From Anomaloglossus baeobatrachus (lineage: Eukaryota; Chordata; Amphibia; Anura; Aromobatidae), in the NCBI RefSeq assembly GCF_048569485.1, contig NC_134355.1, positions 560,039,642-560,103,641 on the forward strand: DNA of 64,000 nt, given 5' to 3'. The translations under genes and the position numbers were made by a program. This document shows positions 1 to 12,217 of this stretch, in pieces. The notes beneath the pieces were generated by a model, which saw only the letters and a program-made list of their open reading frames with translations, was not told where the DNA came from and ran no database searches. The first letter of the stretch is position 1. Every line of letters starts with the position of its first letter.

Positions 1-255
1 TGGCAACTTTGGCAGATGGTGGTGGCCGTCTGCAGGAGAGGCCTATCGCCGCGGGAAGCGTAGGGCCGGGGTTGAGCGGTGGCCCACCGGTACCGAACCG
101 GGGAGCGAAGAGAAGCCAGCACCAAACCGGCAGGGCCTGCGGACCCCAACCAGGCTGGGAGTCGCCGTAAAACTGGTCAAATCCGTTAGCGAAGGGAACC
201 TCCGGTGTTTCCAAGCATCAAAGACCCGAGTGAACGCAACCGTCCAAACCGTACA
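1..255. repeat. LTR-like segment, duplicated partial copy
   Basis: Equivalent to 7313-7567, the distal part of an LTR-like segment beginning TGTGGCGCCC at 7041. The copy is cut by the window start. See 7041-7567. Confidence 0.5.
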
Positions 256-1024
256 GGGAGATAAAGCTTTAAAGATAAAGTCTGATTGATGTGTGAAGAG
301 AAGGAACATGATCCACATCTGAACGTACCACGAGGCTTCTGATCCAGCCAGGTACCTGTAGGCCTAGGGGGGACAAAATTGCTGTGTATGATACTATCGA
401 AGATGGATTTGCCTCTTCTATATGTCACACTCGGATGTGAGGAGATAAACTCGCAAATATCAGGGTCTGATCTTAAAAGGCCCTAATAGCATCTCAAAAT
501 GCTCATGACTTGATGATTATGATCGTGATATGTGCCAATCATGCGTGTAATTGTTTCTGATTTCTTTTTTGCATGTAATACCAATAATTCAGCCCTTTTC
601 CTATCACATGCTTGTTTAAATGCTGGCTCAATAATATCCATTGGGTATCCTCTCCTCTTAAACCTACATTTCAAGTCCTGTGACTAATGATAGAAATCAA
701 AAAGTGATGAACAATTCTGAACAATTTCTCCTGAGACGGAGGAACTCTCCTTTGGGAATGCCTTTCCTCAAGGGCAGTGGATGGAAAATCTCCCATCTCA
801 GGAGTCTATTAGTCGCTGTAGGCTTGCAAAAAATCGTAGTTGAGAGGGTACCATCTGGGTTTTTCCAGATAAGGATGTCTAAGGAGGACAGGCTTATAAG
901 GTCAGCCTCAAAGGTAAATGATAGGCCTAGGTCATGCTTGTTCAAGGAACCAACAAAGTTTTTAAATGAAATAAGGTCACCTGACCCCAGAACGAGGATG
1001 CCATCAATGTATCGACCCCAAAAC
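256..1024 (-). mobile_element. Penelope-like element, 3' fragment (duplicate)
   Basis: Duplicate of 7568-8336. Minus-strand translation gives the end of a Penelope-like reverse transcriptase (HKHDLGLSF-type text and FHPLPLRKGIPKGEFLRLR) followed by the downstream linker with RPTGTWLD and a cysteine-bearing FRCGSCSF. No GIY-YIG endonuclease is visible after it. It abuts the Gypsy LTR at 1025. Confidence 0.8.
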
Positions 1025-1901
1025 TGTTATGATTGAGGGACCGGGGAGGATCAAATAATGCGGAATCCCAAGAGGTAACAGAGTGGCTGGAAACTTAACG
1101 GACTGAATACCTAATCCGGACACACAACTAACAGTAGTCATTGGGCATGCCTACAAGCCGAAGAACTAAATAATCTCTCATATAGAAATATAAGAAAGCT
1201 AATCTGCCTCGGAGTAGTCCCCAAAGATAGATAGATAGCCCCCCACATGTAAAGACTACAGTCATATAGAAAAACACAATACAAAGCCAGAAAGGACAGA
1301 TTTCAGCAAATGTGAGGCCCAAACTATCTTTATAGAAAAAGATAGGAAAGAGTAACTGTCTGCAGCTGTAAAAACGCTAATAATACCAGCACTATTGATA
1401 TGGAAAAATCCTGAGGTTACTAAACCTTTTCACCACTGTACCAGCATTCAGATGTGACTGGGATCCAAAAAACACTAATACAGATGAGGGACTGAATAAT
1501 ACCAAGCATGACAAAACAAATCTTGCAGAATCATGGAGCTATACAGACACTCCCAGCAGGGAATGATCCCATTCCACTACAAACTCCACACAGACAAATT
1601 AGGAATCATGCATAGTATCAAAGCAGAACAACAACAAAAGATGGTAAACAAACAGCAGAGGTACAAGACCACTTATCTGAGGGAAGTTCTGGAAGTGAGC
1701 AGAGCTGGCTTCAGAATGTCCTTAACACACAGGAGCAATTGACCACCGGCAAGTAACAAGAGAAAGCTACTAAGTTAAATAGCCCAATTTGACCCTGAAT
1801 GCCAGTCCTCTGCAGGTGTGTCGCTTCCATTCCACACATCAACTGCACTGCCAGCACTGACCACAAGAGGGAGCTCCGAACTGGAAAACATATTCACAAC
1901 A
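1025..1901 (-). repeat. Gypsy 3' LTR (duplicate)
   Basis: On the plus strand it begins TGTTATGATT and ends TTCACAACA, so it has TG...CA termini in either reading. A polypurine tract (AAGGGGAGGG on the minus strand) abuts it at 1902. It matches 8337-9213 almost exactly and 19363-20258 with clear divergence. Confidence 0.9.
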
Positions 1902-4386
1902 GTACCCTCCCCTTGAGGAGGGGTCACCGAACCCTCACCGGAACCCCCGGGTTTGTCAGGATGGGCACGATGAAAAGCACGGATCAAGCAATCAGCATGT
2001 ATGTCGGATGCAGCCACCCAAGAATTATCCTCCTGACCGTAACCTTTCCACTTGACCAGATACTGGAGCTGCCGTCTAGCAATACAGGAATCCAAAATTT
2101 TTTCCACTACATATTCCAGATCCTTTTCGACCAACACAGGATCAGGAGGGGCAGTTGTGGGCACTACCGGTTCACGGTTCAACATATTTTTTCAACAAAG
2201 ACTTATGAAAGACATTGTGAATTTTGAAGGTCTCTGGAAGAACCAAACGGAAAGAAACAGGATTAATTACCCTCGAAATTTTATAAGGTCCAATGAACTT
2301 TGGCTTTAATTTCGAGGAAGAAAATTTCATAGGAACATGTCTGGAAGACAACCAGACCAAGTCCCTAACCTTAAACCGGGGACCCACAGTCCTACGTCGT
2401 TGACATACCGTTGGGCATTTTCCTGGGAGTGGGACAATTTATCCACCAATTGATCCCAAATACGCTGCATTTTCTCCACTGCCGAATCAACACCCGGGCA
2501 GGCGGAAGCCTCTATCTGCTCTGAAGAAAACTGAGGATGAAACCCGAAATTGCAGAAAAAAGGAGACATCAAAGTGGCCGAACTAGCTCTATTATTAAGA
2601 GCAAACTCACCCAAGGACAAAAAAGAAACCCAGTCGTCCCGATCAGCCGACACAAAACAGCGCAAATAGGTTTCCAAAGTCTGATTTGTCCTTTCTGTCT
2701 GCCCATTGGTCTGAGGATGAAACGCAGAGGAGAAGCACAACTCAACTCCCAGCCTAGAACAAAAAGCTCTCCAGAATCTAGACACAAACTGGACTCCCCT
2801 ATCAGACACAACATTTTCAGGAATACCATGCAAACGAACCACCTGACGAAGAAACAAAGGTACCAACTCCGAAGCTGATGGCAACTTAGGCAGTGGCACC
2901 AAATGAATCATTTTGGAAAATCTATCGCAGATTACCCAAATAACCGTCATCCCTTGAGAAACAGGAAGATCAGAAATGAAATCCATAGAGATGTGAGTCC
3001 ATGGTCTCTTAGACACCGGCAATGGCAATAATAGTCCCCTGGAACGAGAACAAGAAGACTTGGATCTAGAACAGATCCCACAAGACTGCACAAAACTCCT
3101 CACATCACGAGAAAGAGAAGGCCACCAAAAGGACCTACTCACCAAATCCCTGGTGCCAAAAATCCCAGGTTGACGAGTCAACACAGAAAAAGGAACTTCA
3201 GACATCACTCTACTCCTCCATTGGTCAGGAACATACAATTTCCCTCCTGGACATCTTTCAGGTTTATTCTCCTGAAATTCCTCAAGAGCAAGTCTTAAGT
3301 TCGGTGAAATTGCAGAGAGAATCACTCCCTCATGCAGAATGGTAGCAGGCTCAGTCACATCCAAAGAATCAGCCAAGAAACTCCTAGAAAGGGCATCCGC
3401 CTTAATATTCTTAGTACCAGAAATATAAGAGACTACAAAATTAAGTGTGTGAAAAACAAGGCCCATCTAGCTTGTCAAGGATTCAACCTCCTGGCAGATT
3501 CAAGATAGATCAAATTCTTTTGTTCAGTAAGTACTACAATTTGATGTCTCACCCCTTCCAGTCAATGTCGCCATTCTTCAAAAGCCCACTTCATAGCCAA
3601 TAATTCCCGATTCCCCACATTATAATTTCGCTCTGGTGGTGAAAACGTCTGGAAAAAAAACACAGGGTCTAATTTTAGAAGTCACAGGGTCCCTTTGAGA
3701 CAAGACAGCCCCAGCTCCAATCTCCGAGGCATCGATCTCCACCTGAAAAGGAATAGACACATCAGGCTGCCACAAAATCGGAGCAGAAGTAAACCTCCTT
3801 TTCAGCTCCTGAAAAGCCAAGACTGCCTCTGAGGACCAATTCACAATATCAGCTCCCTTCTTAGCCAAATCAGTCAATGGCTTGACAATACTGGAAAAAT
3901 TGCCCTTGAATTTACGATAGAAATTAGCAAAACCCAAAAACGTCTGAAGGCTTTTCAAAGAAGTAGGCTGAACCCAATCATGAATGGCCTGAAACTTGAC
4001 CGGATCCATCTCAAAAAAAGATGGGGACAACATAAACCCCAAAAAAGATTTTTTTTGTACGCCAAACAGACATTTCGATCCTTTGACATATAACGCATTG
4101 TCCCTGAGAACCTGAAATACTGTCCGAACCTGTTCAACATGAGAATCTCAGTCATGAGAAAAAAATCAAAATGTCATCCAAATAGAAAATCAAAAACTTG
4201 TCCACAAAGTCCCGGAAAATATCATTCATGAAAGATTGAAAGACGGAAGGGGCATTAGTGAGCCCAAAGGGCATCACTAGGTACTCAAAATGCCCCTCAG
4301 GGGTATTAAACACCGTCTTCCATTCATCACCCTGTTTAATGCGAATGAGATTATATGCTCTCCGAAGATCGATTTTAGTAAACCAA
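1025..4386 (-). mobile_element. Ty3/Gypsy chromovirus, 3' half only (duplicate)
   Basis: Fossil LTR retrotransposon and duplicate of 8337-11697. Parts in minus-strand order are: the later part of reverse transcriptase and RNase H (about 4386-3480), integrase (about 3470-2400), a C-terminal chromodomain (about 2180-1920), a polypurine tract next to 1902, and the 3' LTR (1025-1901). The front half (gag, protease, start of RT) is missing here because the duplication begins inside the Helitron that splits the element. The copy is broken. Confidence 0.9.
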
Positions 4387-5184
4387 CTAGCTGTACTACC
4401 CGGCTTCGCCCGGGTTAATAACTGTTGTTAACAAAATAGAATGTATTAACAAAAATGTATTCTGCACACAAAAAACACAGAACAAATAGAAATGTAATTA
4501 TTAAAAGGCAAAAACTAAGCTAATAGAAGCATTTCACAACATATATTTCAACACCACAGGTATTCCACACAGATTTAAGTAAATTGGCCAAGTAATGTGC
4601 TCCGTCTGCCTCTTTCCCCGTCTGCCTGTCTCTGTCTGTCTCTATCTCTCTGTTTCTTTCCCCATATGTCTCTTTCTAGGTCTGTCTCTTTCCCAGGTCC
4701 GTCTCTTTCCCAGGTCCGTCTCTTTCCCAGGTCCGTCTCTTTCCCAGGTCCGTCTCTTTCCCAGGTCCGTCTCTTTCCCAGGTCCGTCTCTTTCCCAGGT
4801 CCGCCTCTTTCCCAGGTCCGTCTCTTTCCCAGGTCTGTCTCTTTCCCAGGTCTGTCTCCCCGTCTCTTTGTCTGTGTCTTTTCCCCCGTCTGCCGATCTC
4901 TGTCTGTCTCTTTCCTTGTCTGTCTCTATTTCTCTGTCTCTTTCCCCATCTGTCTCTATCAAGGTCTTTGTCTTTCTCCATCTATCTTTGTCTGTCTCTC
5001 TGGCTGTCTCCTCCTTCCCTGTCTGCCTGTCTCTGTCCCTGTCTGCATGTCTGTCTGTCTGTCTCTTTCCAGGTCTGTCTCTTTCACCGTCTGTCTCTTT
5101 CACAGTCTCACAGTCTCTCTGTCTGTCTCTCTGTCTGTCTGTCTCTATCCGTCTCCCCACCGACATCTTATTACCTCACATATA
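4387..5184 (-). mobile_element. Helitron 3' end (duplicate, partial)
   Basis: Duplicate of 11698-12521. On the minus strand the segment ends in a GC-rich hairpin (CCGGGCGAAGCCGGG) followed by GTAGTACAG and the terminal CTAG, the 3' signature of Helitrons. Its 5' end is absent from copy 1. A 17-bp minisatellite and pyrimidine-rich CTGT/CTCT sequence fill most of it. Confidence 0.8.
4680..4856. repeat. 17-bp minisatellite (GTCTCTTTCCCAGGTCC)n
   Basis: About ten head-to-tail copies of a 17-base unit inside the Helitron 3' segment, embedded in a longer CTGTCTCTTTCC-like tract (about 4600-5160). Since 17 is not a multiple of three, the repeat is open in several frames and yields spurious Ser/Pro/Arg-rich ORFs. 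Confidence 0.95.
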
Positions 5185-5276
5185 CCGTATTTTTCGCTTT
5201 ATAAGACGCACTTTTCTTCCCCCAAATTTTGGGGGAAAGTAGGGGGTGCGTCTTATAATCCGAATATACGGGGGGG

Positions 5277-5319
<43 letters not shown>

Positions 5320-5320
5320 G
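5277..5320. repeat. (TA)n(CA)n microsatellite
   Basis: Alternating TA followed by CA just inside the left end of the TA-flanked transposon. The equivalent at about 12616-12662 is longer and almost all TA, so the array differs between the two copies. Confidence 0.9.
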
Positions 5321-5822
5321 AGTCCAGTGGAGGTGCAGGCAGCTCTGGAGCGTGCTGGGGACTGCTTGGAGCTGGGAGCGGCAGCCTTTGATCTCCTGCT
5401 CTCCCGCTCATATAATATGCACAGCCGCTGTCCATCAGAAGCGTGGTGCTGAAACTGCATCGCGCTGATGGGCTGAGGGAACTGTGCATATTATCTGCCT
5501 GTGCTTACCTTTGATTGCACAGGATCCCCCCTCCCCCTGTGTTAGATATAGCCTCCCGTGCTGCTGCTGTAGTAAAATAATAAACTCTTTACTCACCTCC
5601 TCCAGCGTCTGCCCGGTCTCCCTCCTGCTGGCTGTGATTAGACATGCAGAGATATCTCTCTCTGCTGTCCCGATCACATGACCTGCACTAGAACCAGGAA
5701 GTAGGAAGTGCAGGAGACAGGAGGAGTTCAACCCCGAGGAGGGAGACAGAGACAGGACTGTGCTGCAGAAGGTAAGGAAAGAGTTTATTTTACTAAAAGC
5801 AGCAACATGGGGGCGATATGCC

Positions 5823-6550
5823 ACAGAGGGTGATGTGGCCCTGTCTGCCTGCCACAGAGGGTGATGTGGCCCTGTCTGTCTGCCACAGAGGCTGATGTGG
5901 CCCTGTCTGCCTGCCACAGAGGCTGATGTGGCCCTGTCTGCCTGCCACAGAGGCTGATGTGGCCCTGCCTGCCTGCCACAGAGGCTGATGTGGCCCTGTC
6001 TGCCTGCCACAGAGGCTGATGTGGCCCTGCCTGCCTGCCACAGAGGCTGATGTGGCCCTGCCTGCCTGCCACAGAGGCTGATGTGGCCCTGCCTGCCTGC
6101 CACAGAGGCTGATGTGGCCCTGCCTGCCTGCCACAGAGGGTGATGTGGCCCTGCCTGCCTGCCACAGAGGGTGATGTGGCCCTGCCTGCCTGCCACAGAG
6201 GCTGATGTGGCCCTGCCTGCCTGCCACAGAGGCTGATGTGGCCCTGCCTGCCTGCCACAGAGGCTGATGTGGCCCTGCCTGCCTGCCACAGAGGCTGATG
6301 TGGCCCTGCCTGCCTGCCACAGAGGCTGATGTGGCCCTGCCTGCCTGCCACAGAGGCTGATGTGGCCCTGCCTGCCTGCCACAGAGGGTGATGTGGCCCT
6401 GCCTGCCTGCCACAGAGGGTGATGTGGCCCTGCCTGCCTGCCACAGAGGGTGATGTGGCCCTGCCTGCCTGCCACATAGGGTGATGTGGCCCTGCCTGCC
6501 TGCCACAGAGGGTGATGTGACCCTGTCTGCCTGCCACAGAGGGTGATAGG
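5823..6550. repeat. 31-bp minisatellite, short allele
   Basis: About 23 copies of a 31-base unit reading CCACAGAGGCTGATGTGGCC followed by CTGCCTGCCTG, with a common G/C variant after CAGAGG. It ends with a fold-back (6541-6584) in which the unit appears on the opposite strand. The long minus-strand ORFs here are an artefact of a stop-free unit whose length is 1 modulo 3. Confidence 0.97.
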
Positions 6551-6584
6551 GCCACATCACCCTCTGTGGCAGGCAGACAGGGCC

Positions 6585-6894
6585 GGGCAGAAGTGCCGAC
6601 CAGAGACGGCAGACGGAGTCCGGGCACAGCTTGATGAGACCCGGTGAAGTCCAGAGCCGGTGTCGGGTGTTTCAACAGGATCCAAATAGCAATCAGGAAC
6701 CAAGAGCAGCAGGGCAGGAGTAGACAGGAAGCAGTATACTCAGGCAACTAGACTAAGCTTAGGGGCGGGCTTTTAAACAGATGAACAGGAAGTAGGGCAA
6801 CAGAACAGAAAACTCCATGTTAACAAAGGGCAAGATCCTTCAGAAGAAAACTGGAAATCCCGGAACTCTGACATTGGGTGTCTGTGGCCCTGTA
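6585..6894. other. Unassigned linker after duplication breakpoint
   Basis: About 310 bases with no coding signal that I recognise. The sequence looks like interspersed-repeat DNA but has no terminal repeats that I can see. It joins the truncated 31-bp array to the repeat at 6895. Confidence 0.5.
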
Positions 6895-7040
6895 TTCAAT
6901 CTGTTGACTGGCACAGCTGCTGTAGTAGCCGTTAACTGCTGAGGCTGCATGTCCTCTTCAAAAGGCCAAGCTGGTGGGATTGGACAGGGTGGCGTGTATG
7001 ACACCTATATGCCTCACCTATTGCCTGCTGGGTATGCTAT
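6895..7040. repeat. Interspersed repeat R, copy 1 (matches 22866-23036)
   Basis: Shares long stretches with 22866-23036 in the same orientation, for example GACTGGCACAG, TCCTCTTCAAAAGGCC and CCTGCTGGGTATGC, with scattered substitutions and a short indel. Similarity stops where the LTR-like segment begins at 7041. No coding signal is visible. Confidence 0.8.
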
Positions 7041-7567
7041 TGTGGCGCCCAGGACAAGCCAGGACGTCACAGAAGACAGCACCAACACACCCCACACCCC
7101 GGTTAGGCACACCAGTCACACAAAAATCCTTGTTGCCTCCCTCCAGGGGCTGATGTCCACACCAGGTGGGGCGGAGCCAGGCGGCTGGCCCCACCCATCG
7201 AGGAGTTCACAGTCCTGGAGGCGGGAAAGGAGTTCAGTGCAGTTTTGCAGTTTAGGGAAGTGGTAGTAGACGAGCAGACTGACCGTGTCCAGGTACGTGG
7301 CCCGGGCACATATGGCAACTTTGGCAGATGGTGGTGGCCGTCTGCAGGAGAGGCCTATCGCCGCGGGAAGCGTAGGGCCGGGGTTGAGCGGTGGCCCACC
7401 GGTACCGAACCGGGGAGCGAAGAGAAGCCAGCACCAAACCGGCAGGGCCTGCGGACCCCAACCAGGCTGGGAGTCGCCGTAAAACTGGTAAAATCCGTTA
7501 GCGAAGGGAACCTCCGGGGTTTCCAAGCATCAAAGACCCGAGTGAACGCAACCGTCCAAACCGTACA
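7041..7567. repeat. LTR-like segment between repeat R and PLE
   Basis: Starts TGTGGCGCCCAGGACAAGCC and ends about ACCGTACA, so it has TG...CA ends in either orientation, a length typical of an LTR (about 530 bp) and no coding signal. I see no target duplication (GCTAT on the left, GGGAG on the right) and no internal retroelement next to it. The PLE stops at its right edge. A solo LTR or a recombination scar is likely; the family is not assigned. Confidence 0.45.
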
Positions 7568-8336
7568 GGGAGATAAAGCTTTAAAGATAAAGTCTGATTG
7601 ATGTGTGAAGAGAAGGAACATGATCCACATCTGAACGTACCACGAGGCTTCTGATCCAGCCAGGTACCTGTAGGCCTAGGGGGGACAAAATTGCTGTGTA
7701 TGATACTATCGAAGATGGATTTGCCTCTTCTATATGTCACACTCGGATGTGAGGAGATAAACTCGCAAATATCAGGGTCTGATCTTAAAAGGCCCTAATA
7801 GCATCTCAAAATGCTCATGACTTGATGATTATGATCGTGATATGTGCCAATCATGCGTGTAATTGTTTCTGATTTCTTTTTTGCATGTAATACCAATAAT
7901 TCAGCCCTTTTCCTATCACATGCTTGTTTAAATGCTGGCTCAATAATATCCATTGGGTATCCTCTCCTCTTAAACCTACATTTCAAGTCCTGTGACTAAT
8001 GATAGAAATCAAAAAGTGATGAACAATTCTGAACAATTCCTCCTGAGACGGAGGAACTCTCCTTTGGGAATGCCTTTCCTCAAGGGCAGTGGATGGAAAG
8101 TCTCCCATCTCAGGAGTCTATTAGTCGCTGTAGGCTTGCAAAAAATCGTAGTTGAGAGGGTACCATCTGGGTTTTTCCAGATAAGGATGTCTAAGGAGGA
8201 CAGGCTTATAAGGTCAGCCTCAAAGGTAAATGACAGGCCTAGGTCATGCTTGTTCAAGGAACCAACAAAGTTTTTAAATGAAATAAGGTCACCTGACCCC
8301 AGAACGAGGATGCCATCAATGTATCGACCCCAAAAC
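7568..8336 (-). mobile_element. Penelope-like element, 3' part
   Basis: The minus-strand translation continues the reverse transcriptase broken off at 20259. It begins with a degenerate catalytic box (RYIDG where RYIDD is usual), then NKHDLGLSFTFEADLISLS, FHPLPLRKGIPKGEFLRLRR, KCRFKRRGYP and the linker RPTGTWLDQKPRGTFRCGSC. This order is characteristic of Penelope-like elements. The C-terminal GIY-YIG nuclease is missing because the element ends at the LTR-like segment near 7567. The text is split over more than one frame, so it is inactive. Confidence 0.8.
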
Positions 8337-9213
8337 TGTTATGATTGAGGGACCGGGGAGGATCAAATAATGCGGAATCCCAAGAGGTAACAGAGTGGCT
8401 GGAAACTTAACGGACTGAATACCTAATCCGGACACACAACTAACAGTAGTCATTGGGCATGCCTACAAGCCGGAGAACTAAATAATCTCTCATCTAGAAA
8501 TATAAGAAAGCTAATCTGCCTCGGAGTAGTCCCCAAAGATAGATAGATAGCCCCCCACATGTAAAGACTACAGTCATATAGAAAAACACAATACAAAGCC
8601 AGAAAGGACAGATTTCAGCAAATGTGAGGCCCAAACTATCTTTATAGAAAAAGATAGGAAAGAGTAACTGTCTGCAGCTGTAAAAACGCTAATAATACCA
8701 GCACTATTGATATGGAAAAATCCTGAGGTTACTAAACCTCTTCACCACTGTACCAGCATTCAGATGTGACTGGGATCCAAAAAACACTAATACAGATGAG
8801 GGACTGAATAATACCAAGCATGACAAAACAAATCTTGCAGAATCATGGAGCTATACAGACACTCCCAGCAGGGAATGATCCCATTCCACTACAAACTCCA
8901 CACAGACAAATTAGGAATCATGCATAGTATCAAAGCAGAACAACAACAAAAGATGGTAAACAAACAGCAGAGGTACAAGACCACTTATCTGAGGGAAGTT
9001 CTGGAAGTGAGCAGAGCTGGCTTCAGAATGTCCTTAACACACAGGAGCAATTGACCACCGGCAAGTAACAAGAGAAAGCTACTAAGTTAAATAGCCCAAT
9101 TTGACCCTGAATGCCAGTCCTCTGCAGGTGTGTCGCTTCCATTCCACACATCAACTGCACTGCCAGCACTGACCACAAGCGGGAGCTCCGAACTGGAAAA
9201 CATATTCACAACA
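8337..9213 (-). repeat. Gypsy 3' LTR
   Basis: TG...CA bounded; the plus-strand ends are TGTTATGATT and TTCACAACA. The polypurine tract abuts at 9214. The integrase/chromodomain reading frame runs across the tract into the LTR. Confidence 0.9.
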
Positions 9214-11697
9214 GTACCCTCCCCTTGAGGAGGGGTCACCGAACCCTCACCGGAACCCCCGGGTTTGTCAGGATGGGCACGATGAAAAGCACGGATCAAG
9301 CAATCAGCATGTATGTCGGATGCAGCCACCCAAGAATTATCCTCCTGACCGTAACCTTTCCACTTGACCAGATACTGGAGCTGCCGTCTAGCAATACAGG
9401 AATCCAAAATTTTTTCCACTACATATTCCAGATCCTTTTCGACCAACACAGGATCAGGAGGGGCAGTTGTGGGCACTACCGGTTCACGGTTCAACATATT
9501 TTTTCAACAAAGACTTATGAAAGACATTGTGAATTTTGAAGGTCTCTGGAAGAACCAAACGGAAAGAAACAGGATTAATTACCCTCGAAATTTTATAAGG
9601 TCCAATGAACTTTGGCTTTAATTTCGAGGAAGAAAATTTCATAGGAACATGTCTGGAAGACAACCAGACCAAGTCCCTAACCTTAAACCGGGGACCCACA
9701 GTCCTACGTCGTTGACATACCGTTGGGCATTTTCCTGGGAGTGGGACAATTTATCCACCAATTGATCCCAAATACGCTGCATTTTCTCCACTGCCGAATC
9801 AACACCCGGGCAGGCGGAAGCCTCTATCTGCTCTGAAGAAAACTGAGGATGAAACCCGAAATTGCAGAAAAAAGGAGACATCAAAGTGGCCGAACTAGCT
9901 CTATTATTAAGAGCAAACTCACCCAAGGACAAAAAAGAAACCCAGTCGTCCCGATCAGCCGACACAAAACAGCGCAAATAGGTTTCCAAAGTCTGATTTG
10001 TCCTTTCTGTCTGTCCATTGGTCTGAGGATGAAACGCAGAGGAGAAGCACAACTCAACTCCCAGCCTAGAACAAAAAGCTCTCCAGAATCTAGACACAAA
10101 CTGGACTCCCCTATCAGACACAACATTTTCAGGAATACCATGCAAACGAACCACCTGACGAAGAAACAAAGGTACCAACTCCGAAGCTGATGGCAACTTA
10201 GGCAGTGGCACCAAATGAATCATTTTGGAAAATCTATCGCAGATTACCCAAATAACCGTCATCCCTTGAGAAACAGGAAGATCAGAAATGAAATCCATAG
10301 AGATGTGAGTCCATGGTCTCTTAGACACCGGCAATGGCAATAATAGTCCCCTGGAACGAGAACAAGAAGACTTGGATCTAGAACAGATCCCACAAGACTG
10401 CACAAAACTCCTCACATCACGAGAAAGAGAAGGCCACCAAAAGGACCTACTCACCAAATCCCTGGTGCCAAAAATCCCAGGTTGACGAGTCAACACAGAA
10501 AAAGGAACTTCAGTCATCACTCTACTCCTCCATTGGTCAGGAACATACAATTTCCCTCCTGGACATCTTTCAGGTTTATTCTCCTGAAATTCCTCAAGAG
10601 CAAGTCTTAAGTTGGGTGAAATTGCAGAGAGAATCACTCCCTCATGCAGAATGGTAGCAGGCTCAGTCACATCCAAAGAATCAGCCAAGAAACTCCTAGA
10701 AAGGGCATCCACCTTAATATTCTTAGTACCAGAAATATAAGAGACTACAAAATTAAGTGTGTGAAAAACAAGGCCCATCTAGCTTGTCAAGGATTCAACC
10801 TCCTGGCAGATTCAAGATAGATCAAATTCTTTTGATCAGTAAGTACTACAATTTGATGTCTCACCCCTTCCAGTCAATGTCGCCATTCTTCAAAAGCCCA
10901 CTTCATAGCCAATAATTCCCGATTCCCCACATTATAATTTCGCTCTGGTGGTGAAAACGTCTGGAAAAAAAACACAGGGTCTAATTTTAGAAGTCACAGG
11001 GTCCCTTTGAGACAAGACAGCCCCAGCTCCAATCTCCGAGGCATCGATCTCCACCTGAAAAGGAATAGACACATCAGGCTGCCACAAAATCGGAGCAGAA
11101 GTAAACCTCCTTTTCAGCTCCTGAAAAGCCAAGACTGCCTCTGAGGACCAATTCACAATATCAGCTCCCTTCTTAGCCAAATCAGTCAATGGCTTGACAA
11201 TACTGGAAAAATTGCCCTTGAATTTACGATAGAAATTAGCAAAACCCAAAAACGTCTGAAGGCTTTTCAAAGAAGTAGGCTGAACCCAATCATGAATGGC
11301 CTGAAACTTGACCGGATCCATCTCAAAAAAAGATGGGGACAACATAAACCCCAAAAAAGATTTTTTTTGTACGCCAAACAGACATTTCGATCCTTTGACA
11401 TATAACGCATTGTCCCTGAGAACCTGAAATACTGTCCGAACCTGTTCAACATGAGAATCTCAGTCATGAGAAAAAATCAAAATGTCATCCAAATAGAAAA
11501 TCAAAAACTTGTCCACAAAGTCCCGGAAAATATCATTCATGAAAGATTGAAAGACGGAAGGGGCATTAGTGAGCCCAAAGGGCATCACTAGGTACTCAAA
11601 ATGCCCCTCAGGGGTATTAAACACCGTCTTCCATTCATCACCCTGTTTAATGCGAATGAGATTATATGCTCTCCGAAGATCGATTTTAGTAAACCAA
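9214..11697 (-). other. Gypsy pol, distal part: RT end, RNase H, integrase, chromodomain
   Basis: In minus-strand order: the RT core after the catalytic region and the RNase H connection (about 11697-10800, with FLGFANFYRKF and an RNase H VEIDASEIGAGAVLSQ); integrase (about 10778-9700, with HPQTNGQTERTNQTLE and the D,D,E-type core around MDFISDLP and VVSDRG); and a chromodomain (about 9490-9330, YLVKWKGYGQEDNSW). A C-terminal chromodomain places it among chromoviruses. Part of a broken fossil element. Confidence 0.9.
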
Positions 11698-11989
11698 CTA
11701 GCTGTACTACCCGGCTTCGCCCGGGTTAATAACTGTTGTTAACAAAATAGAATGTATTAACAAAAATGTATTCTGCACACAAGAAACACAGAACAAATAG
11801 AAATGTAATTATTAAAAGGCAAAAACTAAGCTAATAGAAGCATTTCACAACATATATTTCAACACCACAGGTATTCCACACAGATTTAAGTAAATTGGCC
11901 AAGTAATGTGCTCCGTCTGCCTCTTTCCCCGTCTGCCTGTCTCTGTCTGTCTCTATCTCTCTGTTTCTTTCCCCATATGTCTCTTTCTA

Positions 11990-12217
11990 GGTCTGTCTCT
12001 TTCCCAGGTCCGTCTCTTTCCAGGTCCGTCTCTTTCCCAGGTCCGTCTCTTTCCCAGGTCCGTCTCTTTCCCAGGTCCGTCTCTTTCCCAGGTCCGTCTC
12101 TTTCCCAGGTCCGTCTCTTTCCCAGGTCCGTCTCTTTCCCAGGTCCGCCTCTTTCCCAGGTCCGCCTCTTTCCCAGGTCCGCCTCTTTCCCAGGTCCATC
12201 TCTTTCCCAGGTCTGTC
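11990..12217. repeat. 17-bp minisatellite, longer allele
   Basis: Same GTCTCTTTCCCAGGTCC unit as at 4680, with about 13 copies here, one of them short by a base. The array differs in copy number from its duplicate. Confidence 0.95.

Larger units (their letters stand above)
1..6584. repeat. Tandem duplication, copy 1 (partner 7313-14206)
   Basis: This block matches 7313-14206 in the same order and orientation. By eye I count about 15 single-base differences and one 1-base indel over the first 4.5 kb, so about 99.6% identity. Differences then concentrate in minisatellite copy number (17-bp array near 4.7 kb, 31-bp array near 6 kb). Homology stops inside the 31-bp array, at 6584 here and 14206 in the partner. 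The left edge lies outside the window. It is either a very recent duplication or two haplotypes left end to end in the assembly. Confidence 0.95.
5185..6584. mobile_element. TA-flanked DNA transposon, left part (duplicate)
   Basis: Begins CCGTATTTTTCGCTTTATAA after a TA dinucleotide, exactly as at 12522. It includes a short inner inverted motif (GTGCGTCTTATAATCCG), a TA/CA microsatellite and the start of the 31-bp array. Its right terminal inverted repeat is not in copy 1 because the copy ends inside the array at 6584. Confidence 0.85.

Noticed and set aside
680-1036. Plus-strand 118-codon ORF (and duplicate at 7992-8348)
   Set aside because: Antisense shadow of the PLE reverse transcriptase.
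1799-2227. Plus-strand 142-codon ORF (and duplicate at 9111-9539)
   Set aside because: Antisense to the Gypsy chromodomain and LTR region.
4595-5391. Ser/Leu-rich plus-strand and Arg/Asp-rich minus-strand ORFs of up to 264 codons, and their duplicates at 11886-12579
   Set aside because: Products of the 17-bp minisatellite and the CTGTCTCT-rich tract; composition artefacts.
5435-6747. Minus-strand ORFs of 255-346 codons
   Set aside because: Same 31-bp array in the duplicate copy; not a gene.
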